A DNA stretch of 64,000 nt, taken from positions 55,567 to 119,566 of the forward strand of contig NZ_JABMCB010000173.1 in assembly GCF_013359935.1 (NCBI RefSeq), given 5' to 3'. A program made the translations under genes and the position numbers. Shown here one piece after another: positions 45,538 to 54,410 of the stretch; the stretch's first letter is position 1, and each line of letters starts with the position of its first letter. Below the pieces are notes generated by a model, which ran no database searches, was not told the origin of the DNA, and saw only the letters and a program-made list of their open reading frames with translations. Origin of the DNA: Paenibacillus xylanilyticus. GTDB lineage: Bacteria; Bacillota; Bacilli; Paenibacillales; Paenibacillaceae.

Positions 45538-47907
45538 TTAGATGTTCTTCACACGCAGCACACGCATGGCGTTCAGTACTGCCAGGACCGTAACACCCAC
45601 ATCGGAGAATACCGCTTCCCACATGGTAGCAATGCCGAACACACCCAGCAGCAGGAAGATGGCTTTGACACCCAATGCGAACCCGATATTTTGCCATACA
45701 ATTCTTCGTGTACGCTTCGCAATGCGTATCGCACTTGCCAGTCTGGATGGTTCATCGGTCATGATGACCACATCTGCTGCTTCAATGGCCGCATCCGAAC
45801 CGAGTCCACCCATTGCCACACCTACATCCGCACGTGCCAGCACCGGTGTATCATTAATGCCATCCCCGACAAAAACCATCTTCTCCTTCGGAGACTTGGC
45901 AGCTTCCAATTGTTCCAACCGTTCGACTTTGTGCTGCGGCAGTAGTTCAGCGTAGACTTCATCCACACCCAGCTCACGACCAACAGCCTCCCCAACAGCT
46001 TTGGCGTCACCCGTTAACATCACTGTTTTGCGGATGCCAAGTTTCTTCAGTGCCTGAATGGCTGCTGCTGCGTCCTCCTTCACTTCATCCGAAATGATCA
46101 GATGACCGGCATATACACCTGCTTCAGCAACATGTATGACGGTGCCCACCGTTTCTGGCTTGGTGTAGAGAATACCCGCCTGATCCATCATTTTGGCATT
46201 ACCCGCAAGTACTTCACGGCCATCCACACTGACTCTGATCCCGTGTCCGGCAACTTCGTCATAATCTTCTACACCCTGTGTACGAATATCTTTCGCCCAG
46301 GCTGCGCGAATGGATTCAGCAATTGGATGATTGGACTGGGCTTCGGCCATTGCGGCAAGCTCCATCAATTCATCTTCCGTACGACCGCCCTCAGGGCGAA
46401 TAGCTGTGACTTTAAATACACCTTTGGTTAGTGTACCCGTTTTATCGAAAACAACCACTTTCACATCATTCAATGCTTCAAGGTAGTTGCTGCCCTTCAC
46501 GAGAATCCCGTTACGTGAAGCCGCCCCGATCCCGCCGAAGAATCCAAGCGGAATGGAGACCACCAGCGCACACGGACAGGAAATGACCAGAAAGACCAGT
46601 GCACGATAGATCCAATCGGCAAACGTTGCACCACTAAGCACCAGCGGCGGAACGAATGCAATCAATGCTGCAAGAATAACAACAACTGGCGTGTAGTAAC
46701 GGGCGAACTTACTTATAAAATGCTCCGTCTTTGCCTTGCGGCTGCTTGCATTTTGCACCAGGTCCAGAATTTTGGATACCGTCGATTCATCAAATGTTTT
46801 GGTCACTTCAATCGTCAGCATACCGTTCTTATTCACAAACCCGCTCAATACATCGCTTCCGGGTTCCAATTCACGAGGCACAGATTCACCAGTCAGAGCA
46901 GACGTGTCCACCATGGACCGACCTGCCTTCACGATTCCATCGAGTGGAACCTTCTCGCCTGCTCGGACAACAATTCGATCACCGATGCGCACTTCTTCCG
47001 GAGAGACGCGTTTGGTCTCGTCGCCAGATCCGGTCAGAATATTGGCATAGTCCGGACGAATATCCATAAGTGACTCAATCGACTTGCGTGAGCGGTTAAC
47101 CGCCATACCCTGAAACAGCTCCCCGAGCTGATAGAAGAGCATGACCGCTACCCCTTCCGGATATTCCCCAATGGCAAAGGCACCAATCGTGGCCACCGAC
47201 ATCAGGAAGTATTCATCAAATACCTGGCCTCTGATGATATTTTTAAACGCCTGGAGAACGATATCTCCCCCTGCGATCAGATAAGCGACCACATAGAGCG
47301 CGAGCTGTGCCCAACCTTCCAGCGGGGACCAGATCGCAGCAGCAACCAGTGCGGAACCTGCAGCAAGCCGTGCAAGCAGTACTTTCGTCTGTCCTGAACC
47401 ATGTTCATGCGAGTGCCCTGCATGCGCGTCATGTTCATGACCGTGTGAATGGCTGTGGGTATGACCTTCATGCTTGCCAGGGTCATGCGCGTGATCCTGA
47501 ACGCCATGATAATGTGTTCCATGATGATGTTCATGGTCGTGAGAATGACCCGCATGATCGTGATCCTGTCCATCGGCTTCGGTTTCGGTGCCTGCCTGTG
47601 CGTGCCTATGGCCGTTTAAACGGCTTACCGCCTCGGCAGAAGCATGATTGCCAATCGATGGTTTCCCCTTTTCCGAGATGCGAATATGCGGCTCCAGCCG
47701 CAGGACCTTGCGCTTAGCTTCTTCCACAACCTGCTCATCCATATCGGAAGTTGTATGCATCGACAAGGTTTTGGTTACGAAATTAACGGAGCAATCCGTT
47801 ATTCCCTTGATTTTTTTGACACCATTTTCAATCTTCAGCGCACAATTGGCACAGTCCAATCCATCCAGCAGCAGTTCCCTTTTCACTTGTTCCTGTCCGG
47901 TTCCCAT
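45538..47907 (-). CDS. cadA: Heavy-metal-translocating P1B ATPase (Cd/Zn/Co type, CadA/ZosA-like)
   Basis: A 789-residue metal pump. An N-terminal HMA domain has GLDCANCALKIE (C19, C22). A long histidine-rich stretch (about residues 85-175, many His-Asp/His-Glu/Gly-His units) follows. The membrane CPC motif is C444-P-C446, the phosphorylated Asp is D488 in DKTGTLT, and MLTGDAKAVGEAV and VGDGINDTPVLARADVGVAMG complete the ATPase core. CPC plus His-rich loop fits Zn/Cd/Co export (P1B-2 group). The divergent ArsR/SmtB gene and an operator upstream support metal induction. Confidence 0.96.
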   Translation of the reverse strand: MGTGQEQVKRELLLDGLDCANCALKIENGVKKIKGITDCSVNFVTKTLSMHTTSDMDEQVVEEAKRKVLRLEPHIRISEKGKPSIGNHASAEAVSRLNGHRHAQAGTETEADGQDHDHAGHSHDHEHHHGTHYHGVQDHAHDPGKHEGHTHSHSHGHEHDAHAGHSHEHGSGQTKVLLARLAAGSALVAAAIWSPLEGWAQLALYVVAYLIAGGDIVLQAFKNIIRGQVFDEYFLMSVATIGAFAIGEYPEGVAVMLFYQLGELFQGMAVNRSRKSIESLMDIRPDYANILTGSGDETKRVSPEEVRIGDRIVVRAGEKVPLDGIVKAGRSMVDTSALTGESVPRELEPGSDVLSGFVNKNGMLTIEVTKTFDESTVSKILDLVQNASSRKAKTEHFISKFARYYTPVVVILAALIAFVPPLVLSGATFADWIYRALVFLVISCPCALVVSIPLGFFGGIGAASRNGILVKGSNYLEALNDVKVVVFDKTGTLTKGVFKVTAIRPEGGRTEDELMELAAMAEAQSNHPIAESIRAAWAKDIRTQGVEDYDEVAGHGIRVSVDGREVLAGNAKMMDQAGILYTKPETVGTVIHVAEAGVYAGHLIISDEVKEDAAAAIQALKKLGIRKTVMLTGDAKAVGEAVGRELGVDEVYAELLPQHKVERLEQLEAAKSPKEKMVFVGDGINDTPVLARADVGVAMGGLGSDAAIEAADVVIMTDEPSRLASAIRIAKRTRRIVWQNIGFALGVKAIFLLLGVFGIATMWEAVFSDVGVTVLAVLNAMRVLRVKNI

Positions 47908-47971
47908 GTGAATTCTCCCCTTTGCAGTACGAAAACAAGATTATAACTGACTCGTATTGGATAAAGTTAAT

Positions 47972-47991
47972 ATATGAGCATTCATTCATAT
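47972..47991. promoter_or_regulatory. Candidate ArsR/SmtB operator upstream of the metal pump
   Basis: ATATGAGCATTCATTCATAT has ATATGA and TCATAT arms around 8 bp, resembling CzrA/SmtB/CadC sites. It lies 65 bp before the ATPase start. Confidence 0.7.
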
Positions 47992-48184
47992 GTGTTGTTA
48001 CCCCTATTATATGCACCTTAAAACTTTAGTGTCAACAATGGAGGGTGATATTTTTCATACAGAATATGCTAATAGTAATCATTTCGCTTTAGACGGTTTT
48101 TGGATATAATAGGCGTATAGTTGCAATCATGCATCAGTTCCTGATATGCAAAAAATGTTGAGTTAACATAGGCGGTGATAGGAA

Positions 48185-48556
48185 ATGGAACAACCGGTTA
48201 AAGCGCCAGGTGAATGTGATGCAGCCTGCTCGGGAACGGAAGCGGACGTGCAGTCCATTCGCACTTCACTTATAGATCGGGAGACTTCTTCCGAGATGGC
48301 AGATTGGTTCAAGGCGTTCAGCGACCCAACACGTCTACGTATTATTGATGCGCTGCTGCAAAAGGAATTATGTGTTCATGATCTGACGGTGCTGCTCGAT
48401 ATGGGACAGTCGGCCATTTCACACCAGCTGCGATCACTTCGTAACATGCGGATCGTCAAGCGGCGCAAGGAAGGCAAGACGGTGTATTACTCCCTGGATG
48501 ATACGCATATTGAGCAGATCTTCCTGCAAACGCTCCAGCATATTAAACATGGCTAG
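48185..48556 (+). CDS. ArsR/SmtB-family metal-responsive repressor (CadC-like)
   Basis: A 123-residue repressor. Winged helix about 40-105 with FSDPTRLRIIDALL and SAISHQLRSLRNMRIVKRRKEGKTVYY. Two metal sites are readable: the alpha3N type with C11 and C15 in the N-terminal arm plus C63 in ELCVHDL, and the alpha5 type D106-x-H108, H119-x-x-H122, whose spacing equals that of SmtB (D104, H106, H117, E120). It is divergent from the P-type ATPase and should derepress it with Cd, Zn or Pb. Strong terminator follows. Confidence 0.95.
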   Translation: MEQPVKAPGECDAACSGTEADVQSIRTSLIDRETSSEMADWFKAFSDPTRLRIIDALLQKELCVHDLTVLLDMGQSAISHQLRSLRNMRIVKRRKEGKTVYYSLDDTHIEQIFLQTLQHIKHG

Positions 48557-48577
48557 GCTATGGCCAGCCTGTTCATC

Positions 48578-48629
48578 AAACAAAACCCCCGTCCCATCGG
48601 CTTTTAGCCGATAGGCGGGGGTTTTGTTT
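48578..48629. terminator. Strong bidirectional terminator
   Basis: AAACAAAACCCCCG and complement with an inner hairpin; serves the ArsR gene and the convergent AI-2E gene. Confidence 0.93.
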
Positions 48630-48663
48630 AAATAAGGGCACCGTTTTCCACATATAAGCGCAC

Positions 48664-49824
48664 TTACAGCAGGTTGTTGTTATTCGGATCATACAGGCCG
48701 GAACGGCTTTTGAACCAGTTGAAGATATGGGATACGCAAACCTTGAGCACCGCATAACCCGGAACGGCCAGCAGAATGCCCACCACACCAAACAGATTGC
48801 CTGATGTCAGAATGACAAAGATAATCGTGATCGGATGGATTTTGAGCGTTTTGCCCATAATCTGCGGAGAGATGAATTTTCCTTCAATCAGCTGCACAAT
48901 CGTCCATACAGCCACCATTTTCAGCAGCATAACTGGAGAAGTGACCAGAGCCACAATCAGTGCAGGCGTAATGGCGATTGCAGGCCCCAAATACGGTACC
49001 ACGCTGGTAAAGGATGCGATAATCGCCAGGATCAGTGCATAATCCAGACCGATGATCATATAGCCGATATAGAGCAGGATACCGATACAGAAGCTTACAA
49101 TAATTTGTCCACGGATGAACGAGCTGATCTGGTGGTTAATATCGTGAAGTACGTCCATGGCACCGGTACGGCTCTTGATCGGCAAAAACGACAGGATTTT
49201 CTCCGGAAGCTTCTTGCCGTCCTTAAGCAGGTAAAACAGAATAAACGGAACCGTTACAATGGATAACACCGTCTCGGTAAAGGCACCAAGAAAACCGCCA
49301 AGTTTGTTCCAGGTGGTATTCAGAATTTCCGTTGCTTTCTCGGAGATTGTTCCCCACCAATCCTGCCAGTTCAGATTCACCGTTTCCTGGACCTGACCGA
49401 ACAGCTGACTGCCTGTCAGCTCCTCGAACTGCTGTCTGACATTCTCACTGTACATCGGGAAATTGGCGATAAGTCCCATAATCTGATTGCGAAGCACCGG
49501 AATGACTGCCAGTACCACAACCGTCAAAATGCCGCCAATCGCGAGGTAAAGGATCAAAATCGACCACCCGCGCTTGATCTTCCACTTTTCCATTACATCA
49601 ACCAGCGGATTCAGCAGGTAGTACAGGATACCGGACAGGATGATCGGCAGTACTATTGTCTTGATCAGCACTGCTAACGGATGCAGAACAAAGGATATCT
49701 TCGTTAGCACCATCACGTTCAATCCGACCAGCAGCAGAATGAGCAAAAACAGGACAAACTTGTTGTTTAGAAAAAACCGCTTAAACCGATCCGGCCAAAT
49801 GCGGGGTTGTTCGGGTTGCTCCAT
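48664..49824 (-). CDS. AI-2E family (UPF0118) transporter
   Basis: A 386-residue membrane protein with about eight segments. [24 protein letters not shown] and [21 protein letters not shown] with [21 protein letters not shown] are the family hallmarks. Members export quorum-signal-like molecules or exchange Na+/Li+ for protons (YtvI, YueF, MbhE relatives); substrate unknown. Start MEQPEQP has AGAGGAAG upstream; an extension to 49857 is unsupported. Confidence 0.93.
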   Translation of the reverse strand: MEQPEQPRIWPDRFKRFFLNNKFVLFLLILLLVGLNVMVLTKISFVLHPLAVLIKTIVLPIILSGILYYLLNPLVDVMEKWKIKRGWSILILYLAIGGILTVVVLAVIPVLRNQIMGLIANFPMYSENVRQQFEELTGSQLFGQVQETVNLNWQDWWGTISEKATEILNTTWNKLGGFLGAFTETVLSIVTVPFILFYLLKDGKKLPEKILSFLPIKSRTGAMDVLHDINHQISSFIRGQIIVSFCIGILLYIGYMIIGLDYALILAIIASFTSVVPYLGPAIAITPALIVALVTSPVMLLKMVAVWTIVQLIEGKFISPQIMGKTLKIHPITIIFVILTSGNLFGVVGILLAVPGYAVLKVCVSHIFNWFKSRSGLYDPNNNNLL

Positions 49825-50125
49825 GGCATGTCTTCCTCTCTTATGTATCATGATCATAAAAAAATAAGCAGTCCAACTGCCTTCCTCATTCGTATGGCGA
49901 ATAAAGCAGCTTGTACAGCCAACATATGTATAATGCTCTTGGTTTATACGTACGGCTCTTTTAACCGTTTCAAAATAGACCGTAATGTCATTTTACCCTA
50001 AAAAATCAGGACTGCCTCATATATCTATTGGAATGTACCCATTATATATAAAAACGGCCCGCCTCCTTGCGAGACGAACCGTTCATGAATCCGTTATTTC
50101 AGCCTCTGTACAGATGCTGCCAAAC
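49825..50125. other. Intergenic region, 301 bp
   Basis: Contains the AI-2E promoter region and a weak hairpin (about 50052-50091) after the LLM gene. I see no gene. Confidence 0.5.
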
Positions 50126-51160
50126 TTAAGCTTTGCCCGCCAATTGCGCGATCAATTCATAAGAATGCAGACGTGCCTGATGTTCATAGATCATGGATGT
50201 AATAATAAGCTCATCCGCTTGTGTCTGGGAAATGAACGATTCAAGCTGTCTACGTACCGTTTCAGGCGAGCCCTTGACGGCTGCTTTCAGCGTCTGCTCC
50301 ACTCCGGCTTTCTCCCGGTCAGTCCATTTACCTTCCATGTCGGCTGGTGGCTGCACCAGTCCTGTCGTCCCGCGGATGATGTTCAGGAACTGCTGCTGCA
50401 TGGTTGTACCCAGCCATGCGGCTTCTTCGTCCGTATCAGCAACAACTGCATTTACGCCCACAATAACGTGCGGCTCCTTCAACGTGTCAGAAGGCTGGAA
50501 ACTGCTTCGATATGTTTCAAGCGCTATGCGGGTGTAATCCGGCGAGAAGTGGCTGGCAAAAGCAAATGGCAATCCGAGCTGCCCTGCCAAACGTGCACTG
50601 AAATCACTGGAACCGAGCAGGTAGATCGGGATGTTCAGCCCTTCACCTGGCACCGCGCGAACAGGTGCATGATAGGAAGTGGCAGAAGCATCAAAGTATG
50701 CTCTAAGCTCAGCCAGCAATTCCGGGAAATCTTCTCCGCTGTTAAGGTCTTTGCGCAATGCTAGTGATGTGCGGCGGTCACTCCCTGGTGCACGCCCCAG
50801 TCCCAGATCGATGCGGCCCGGGTACAGCGATTCCAGTGTACCGAACTGCTCGGCAATAACGAGTGGGGCATGGTTCGGCAGCATGATGCCACCGGAACCA
50901 AGACGAATGGTGTTCGTGCCACTTGCCAGGTATCCAATGACTACCGATGTAGCGGAAGAGGCAATACCGGGCATATTATGATGCTCAGCCACCCAGTAGC
51001 GATGGTATCCCCAACGTTCGGCGTGCTGCGCCAAATCCAGACTGTTACGGAGCGCATCGGCAGGCGTTGCACCTACAACGACAGGAGCCAGATCCAGGAT
51101 GGACAGCTTAACGTCGCCAATATGTTGTTTAGGGGATGAAACTTGGTTATCAGTAGTCAT
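50126..51160 (-). CDS. LLM-class flavin-dependent oxidoreductase (luciferase-like)
   Basis: A 344-residue TIM-barrel flavoenzyme. [53 protein letters not shown] and [12 protein letters not shown] are typical of the YtmO/MsnO group of bacterial luciferase-like monooxygenases, which use FMNH2 supplied by a reductase. Substrate unknown. The start used is MTTDNQV; AAGGAG lies a little far upstream. It lies downstream of an ArsR gene with a palindrome between them, in a row with quinone reductase and nitroreductase genes. Confidence 0.92.
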   Translation of the reverse strand: MTTDNQVSSPKQHIGDVKLSILDLAPVVVGATPADALRNSLDLAQHAERWGYHRYWVAEHHNMPGIASSATSVVIGYLASGTNTIRLGSGGIMLPNHAPLVIAEQFGTLESLYPGRIDLGLGRAPGSDRRTSLALRKDLNSGEDFPELLAELRAYFDASATSYHAPVRAVPGEGLNIPIYLLGSSDFSARLAGQLGLPFAFASHFSPDYTRIALETYRSSFQPSDTLKEPHVIVGVNAVVADTDEEAAWLGTTMQQQFLNIIRGTTGLVQPPADMEGKWTDREKAGVEQTLKAAVKGSPETVRRQLESFISQTQADELIITSMIYEHQARLHSYELIAQLAGKA

Positions 51161-51195
51161 TATGGAAAGTTCTCCTTTGGTGAGATATATTTTTG

Positions 51196-51209
51196 TATAT
51201 CCAGATATA
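51196..51209. repeat. 14-bp palindrome before the LLM gene
   Basis: TATATCCAGATATA, 36 bases upstream of the LLM start, AT-rich. A candidate ArsR operator, but such sequences arise easily by chance. Confidence 0.4.
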
Positions 51210-51320
51210 TAGATGTAAAAACACATAAAAATAGGAGTAACAGCATTGTTCTTCGCCGTTTACATCCGGACGGAATCCCCGCCTGCTGCTGCATTCTTGC
51301 TTCCGTCCTGGCGTCCGGCT

Positions 51321-51632
51321 TTATAACTCGTGCTGTACATACTCGGCAAATTGACGAATGGTTTCTTCGTTGCGGCGATAATACGTCCACTGGCCCCTGC
51401 GCTCGGAGAGCAGCAGCCCGGCTTTGAGCATGGTCAGCAAATAACTGGATATGACGGATTGAGCCAATCCAGCCTTCATCTGAATGGTTCCGACACAGAT
51501 CCCGCTCTTCCCTCCATCGGGATGCTGGGACAATTCCAGAGGTGAGAAATGCTGCTCTGGATCTTTGAGCCATGACAGTATCTGCCTGCGTGTCTCGTTG
51601 GATAAGGCTTTAAATATGAGTATAGGTTCCAT
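51321..51632 (-). CDS. ArsR-family transcriptional regulator
   Basis: A 103-residue winged-helix protein (ILIFKALSNETRRQILSWLKDPEQHFSPLELSQ, SVISSYLLTMLKAGLLLSERRGQWTYYRRNEETI). It has one cysteine (GICVGTIQ) and no metal-site pattern, and resembles Bacillales ArsR proteins near oxidoreductases. The ATG has no usable ribosome site at normal distance. A TATAAT box ends 7 bases upstream, so the mRNA may begin at or beside the start codon. The LLM gene is downstream on the same strand. Confidence 0.9.
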   Translation of the reverse strand: MEPILIFKALSNETRRQILSWLKDPEQHFSPLELSQHPDGGKSGICVGTIQMKAGLAQSVISSYLLTMLKAGLLLSERRGQWTYYRRNEETIRQFAEYVQHEL

Positions 51633-51639
51633 GCGTACG

Positions 51640-51668
51640 ATTATACCCCCTTTCTTCTATTTTGCAAA
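51640..51668 (-). promoter_or_regulatory. Promoter of the ArsR gene, nearly leaderless
   Basis: On the minus strand TTTGCA and TATAAT are 17 bp apart. A start point 7 bases after the -10 box would fall one base before the ATG. Confidence 0.5.
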
Positions 51669-51724
51669 CCAAACAGGTCGATTCATCACGCGAATCGACC
51701 TGCCAATTAATGTATGGTTACCCT

Positions 51725-52306
51725 TTAGAACTTGGTGCTTACCGTTTGCTTCACTTGCTCCAGCATGGACTGATAGGCTGCGGCATCCAGATAGCCGATA
51801 CTGCCAAAGAACAGATGATCCACCGCTTCAATGCCTACAAAATCAAAGATACCGATGTCAGAGGTCATTTTCATGCCCGCAGTCATGCCGATCTGGTCAT
51901 AAATGTCACTAGGCGTTCCGTGAGTGTTGATAATCAGTCCTTTTTTGCCTTTCAACAATTTCTCGATCCCCGCTTCCCCTGCAGCATAAGCAAAACCATA
52001 CGCAAACACCCGGTCAACGTATCCTTTCATAATCGCTGGCAGACCTGTCCACCAGATCGGATAAATAAACGTAATGGCATCAGCATCCGTGACATACTGC
52101 TGTTCAGCAGCAATATCCTGTGGAATCTGTCCCGCACGCATGGAAGCCGTATCGGCTGCGCTTAATACCGGCTGAAATTCCATGGCGTACAGATCACGAA
52201 CAACAACATCATGGCCTTGGCCTTCAAGTGCCTCTACTGCTGTATTCAGAATGGCGCGATTGAAGCTGTCTGCGTGTGGATGTGCATATACGATAAGATG
52301 TTTCAT
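51725..52306 (-). CDS. NAD(P)H-dependent quinone reductase (flavodoxin-like fold)
   Basis: A 193-residue FMN/FAD reductase. LIVYAHPHADSFNRAI at the N-terminus and the central TFIYPIWWTGLPAIMKGYVDRVFAYGFAY define the NQO1/KefF/YwrO-type flavodoxin-like NAD(P)H dehydrogenases. It should reduce quinones or electrophiles by two electrons. GGAGGGA lies upstream of the start. The promoter contains a palindrome identical in its half-sites to that of the adjacent MarR gene, indicating control by that regulator. Confidence 0.94.
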   Translation of the reverse strand: MKHLIVYAHPHADSFNRAILNTAVEALEGQGHDVVVRDLYAMEFQPVLSAADTASMRAGQIPQDIAAEQQYVTDADAITFIYPIWWTGLPAIMKGYVDRVFAYGFAYAAGEAGIEKLLKGKKGLIINTHGTPSDIYDQIGMTAGMKMTSDIGIFDFVGIEAVDHLFFGSIGYLDAAAYQSMLEQVKQTVSTKF

Positions 52307-52370
52307 GAATAAAATCCCTCCAGATTGGTGTTATATTATGTTGCTGCATTTGGACCCAATAGTACACAAC

Positions 52371-52398
52371 TTTATACATAGATATCTATGTTTTTAAA
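52371..52398 (-). promoter_or_regulatory. Promoter and MarR operator of the quinone reductase gene
   Basis: The perfect palindrome ACATAGATATCTATGT (52376-52391) occupies the space between TTTAAA and TATAAA boxes (16 bp) on the minus strand. A bound repressor would block polymerase. Confidence 0.8.
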
Positions 52399-52419
52399 CT
52401 AAAAAAATTTTTCTTTTTT

Positions 52420-52842
52420 TTATAGCCTATGAACAATTCCAATCAACAGACTCTCCAGCTGTTCTGCTTGTTCATCCGTCATATCGCCATAGACCATGTC
52501 ACGAATCGTCTCCGATACTTGTTCAAAAATGGGCTTTAACTGCCGTCCTTGCTCTGTGAGACGAATAAACGTCACCCGGCTGTCTTCGGGACTCTTGCTG
52601 CGTTCCACATAGCCGAGCTTCTCCAGCTTGTTCACCAGGACAGTCACCGTTGGCTGTGTCCGATGAACGCGTTCAGCCACCATCTTGATGGATAGTGAAT
52701 CTTCAAGGTACAGGAACATCAGAATATCTCCGTGGGATGGAACAATGCCTGTAATATCGTGTTGCTCCAGTTCCTGAATAATTCGTTTGTTCACATGATC
52801 CCTGATCCTTGCGATTAGTGCGAAAGCATTGTATTTAGGCAT
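52420..52842 (-). CDS. MarR-family regulator of the flavoenzyme cluster
   Basis: A 140-residue regulator starting at MPKYNAFALIARIRDHV. The winged helix is DSLSIKMVAERVHRTQPTVTVLVNKLEKLGYVERSKSPEDSRVTFIRLTEQGRQL. No cysteine occurs in the sensor region, so ligand binding is more likely than thiol sensing. An upstream ATG adds seven residues but lies inside the operator and the -10 region of the likely promoter, so I prefer the ATG at 52842, where the transcript should begin. It likely represses itself and the downstream quinone reductase gene. Confidence 0.9.
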   Translation of the reverse strand: MPKYNAFALIARIRDHVNKRIIQELEQHDITGIVPSHGDILMFLYLEDSLSIKMVAERVHRTQPTVTVLVNKLEKLGYVERSKSPEDSRVTFIRLTEQGRQLKPIFEQVSETIRDMVYGDMTDEQAEQLESLLIGIVHRL

Positions 52843-52848
52843 GCCCTC

Positions 52849-52877
52849 ATTATACATAGACATCTATGTATATACAA
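52849..52877 (-). promoter_or_regulatory. MarR autoregulated promoter
   Basis: On the minus strand TTGTAT and TATAAT are 17 bp apart. The inverted repeat TACATAGACATCTATGTA (52853-52870) fills the spacer. It shares half-site ACATAGA with the quinone reductase operator. The first transcribed base is predicted to be the A of the ATG at 52842. Confidence 0.8.
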
Positions 52878-52989
52878 GATTTTTTTAAGTGTAGAGCTTT
52901 ATCTAATCGTTGGCCATTACAAAAGTGGCCCCTGATACCTCTCCTTGACGTGACGGGAGGCAACAGAGGCCTACTTTATACGAAGTTAT

Positions 52990-53646
52990 TTACTCAATCC
53001 ATTGTGTAATCTTGTCCAGGGGCTGCCGAGACTTCTCACGTTTGGGATCCTCTGCTCGATAGCCAAAGGCCGCCATCATGGAGATGTCCCATGCCCCATC
53101 TTCCAGCAAACCTTCCTCTTCCAGAATGCGATGTACATCCTGGTAGCTGAATCCTTCGATCGGGCAAGAATCGATGCCAATAAGAGCTGCCGAGGTCATC
53201 ATGTTGCCGAGTGCAATGTAAGTCTGTTTGGATGCCCAATCGAATAGAGTTTTTGGGTTCTCAAGCAGATGCTGGTTGTTTTGAAAATTTCCATATGCCG
53301 CACTTGTTAACTCAAACACATCATCCGGCATACCCTTAATCTCTTTGAGCATGTACTCCGCATAAGGGGAATTATAACTTGCATCGGTCCGGGCCAGGAT
53401 GACCACGAAATGGCTCGCCGTCGCCAATTGCTTCTGCGCTCCAGAGGATACTTCAGACAAGCGCTGGCGGAGCTCCGGTTTTTGCACAATCAAAAACTTC
53501 CATGGTTCGAATCCGATTGAGCTTGGTGATAATCTTCCTGTTTCCAAAATAAATTCAAAATCCTCATCCGAAATTTTGCGTGAGTCATCAAATACTTTTG
53601 TCGCATGCCGGAAATGATATGCTTTTAAAATGTCTTCCTTTGTCAT
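52990..53646 (-). CDS. Nitroreductase-family oxidoreductase (NfsB-like)
   Basis: A 218-residue FMN enzyme. DILKAYHFRHATKVFDDSRKISDEDFEFILETGRLSPSSIGFEPWKFLIVQ opens it, followed by ALIGIDSCPIEGF and AFGYRAEDPKREKSR with the RQPLD end, as in NfsB/YfkO-type reductases that act on nitroaromatics and quinones. Start is ambiguous: MTKEDIL is used, though GTG codons 7 and 11 residues upstream are closer to purine-rich sequence. Next to the MarR gene on the same strand, without a shared operator seen. Confidence 0.92.
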   Translation of the reverse strand: MTKEDILKAYHFRHATKVFDDSRKISDEDFEFILETGRLSPSSIGFEPWKFLIVQKPELRQRLSEVSSGAQKQLATASHFVVILARTDASYNSPYAEYMLKEIKGMPDDVFELTSAAYGNFQNNQHLLENPKTLFDWASKQTYIALGNMMTSAALIGIDSCPIEGFSYQDVHRILEEEGLLEDGAWDISMMAAFGYRAEDPKREKSRQPLDKITQWIE

Positions 53647-53832
53647 TGCTTTTATTGTAGGTTCCACGAAACTCCACACCCTTCTCTTCTATTTTGGGGT
53701 TGTATGCTGCACCAACGGGGGCTGCCTTATTTCATTTGCTTGAGTATTAGTTTAGTATCTATATCCACAAAATAAAAGTACGCACATTATTGTTCCTCAG
53801 TTCCTAAAAGTAAGCAATGTGTAGTTATAAAG

Positions 53833-53875
53833 AAAATAGCCGCTTGAGAAACTGAATGTTCTGGCTAAGCGGCAT
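53833..53875 (-). terminator. Terminator after the DUF523 gene
   Basis: GCCGCTT/AAGCGGC stem, T-rich on the minus strand. Confidence 0.65.
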
Positions 53876-53894
53876 AGTAAATATGTGAATGCTT

Positions 53895-54353
53895 TTATAA
53901 TTGTTCCATGAATTCAATTTCCGAAATGACTTCATAGCCTTCTTGCCGAAGCAGAGCGGATGTGACGCCTTCACCTTGTACCTTGTGATTAGCGAAGTTA
54001 CCATCATAGATGGCTTGTGTGCCGCAGGAAGGACTGAATTCCTTCAACACTACACAAGTAACATCCAGTCTTTTGGCCCATTCCAGCGTTTGATAGGCTC
54101 CCTTAATATACAGATCTGTAACGTCCCTGCCACCTCTCTCAATCACCTGGGCTGTGCCTGCGAGCACATCCTTACCTGTACCTCCGATAATTTCTGCCGG
54201 TTCCCGCGGGGTGGAGAATCCACCGAGCAGTTCCGGACAGACCATCATGGCCTGCTCTTGCGCTACGAGCTCCTGAATCTTCTTATCCAGACTCGCTGTT
54301 CCGTTGTAACGGCAAGCTACTCCTGCCAGACATGAACTCACCAAATATTTCAT
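53895..54353 (-). CDS. DUF523 family protein (YbbK-like)
   Basis: A 152-residue cytoplasmic protein with conserved cysteines in LVSSCLAGVACRYNG, MVCPELLGG and FSPSCGTQAIYDG, the DUF523 signature. The family has structural features suggesting metal or cofactor binding, but its role is unknown. AAGGAGAG precedes the ATG. Single gene. Confidence 0.93.
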   Translation of the reverse strand: MKYLVSSCLAGVACRYNGTASLDKKIQELVAQEQAMMVCPELLGGFSTPREPAEIIGGTGKDVLAGTAQVIERGGRDVTDLYIKGAYQTLEWAKRLDVTCVVLKEFSPSCGTQAIYDGNFANHKVQGEGVTSALLRQEGYEVISEIEFMEQL

Positions 54354-54410
54354 TATGCTCTCCTTATGTTCAATTCCTCAGCTATTAGGATTGTACCATA
54401 CGGATTAAAC

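Noticed and set aside
47400..47590. Quasi-repeats that look like a small tandem or CRISPR-like array
   Set aside because: They are the codons of the His/Asp-rich region of the metal pump and lie within a complete coding frame.
49985..50764. 259-codon frame opposite the LLM oxidoreductase
   Set aside because: Antisense to a convincing gene; cysteine-rich random-looking product.
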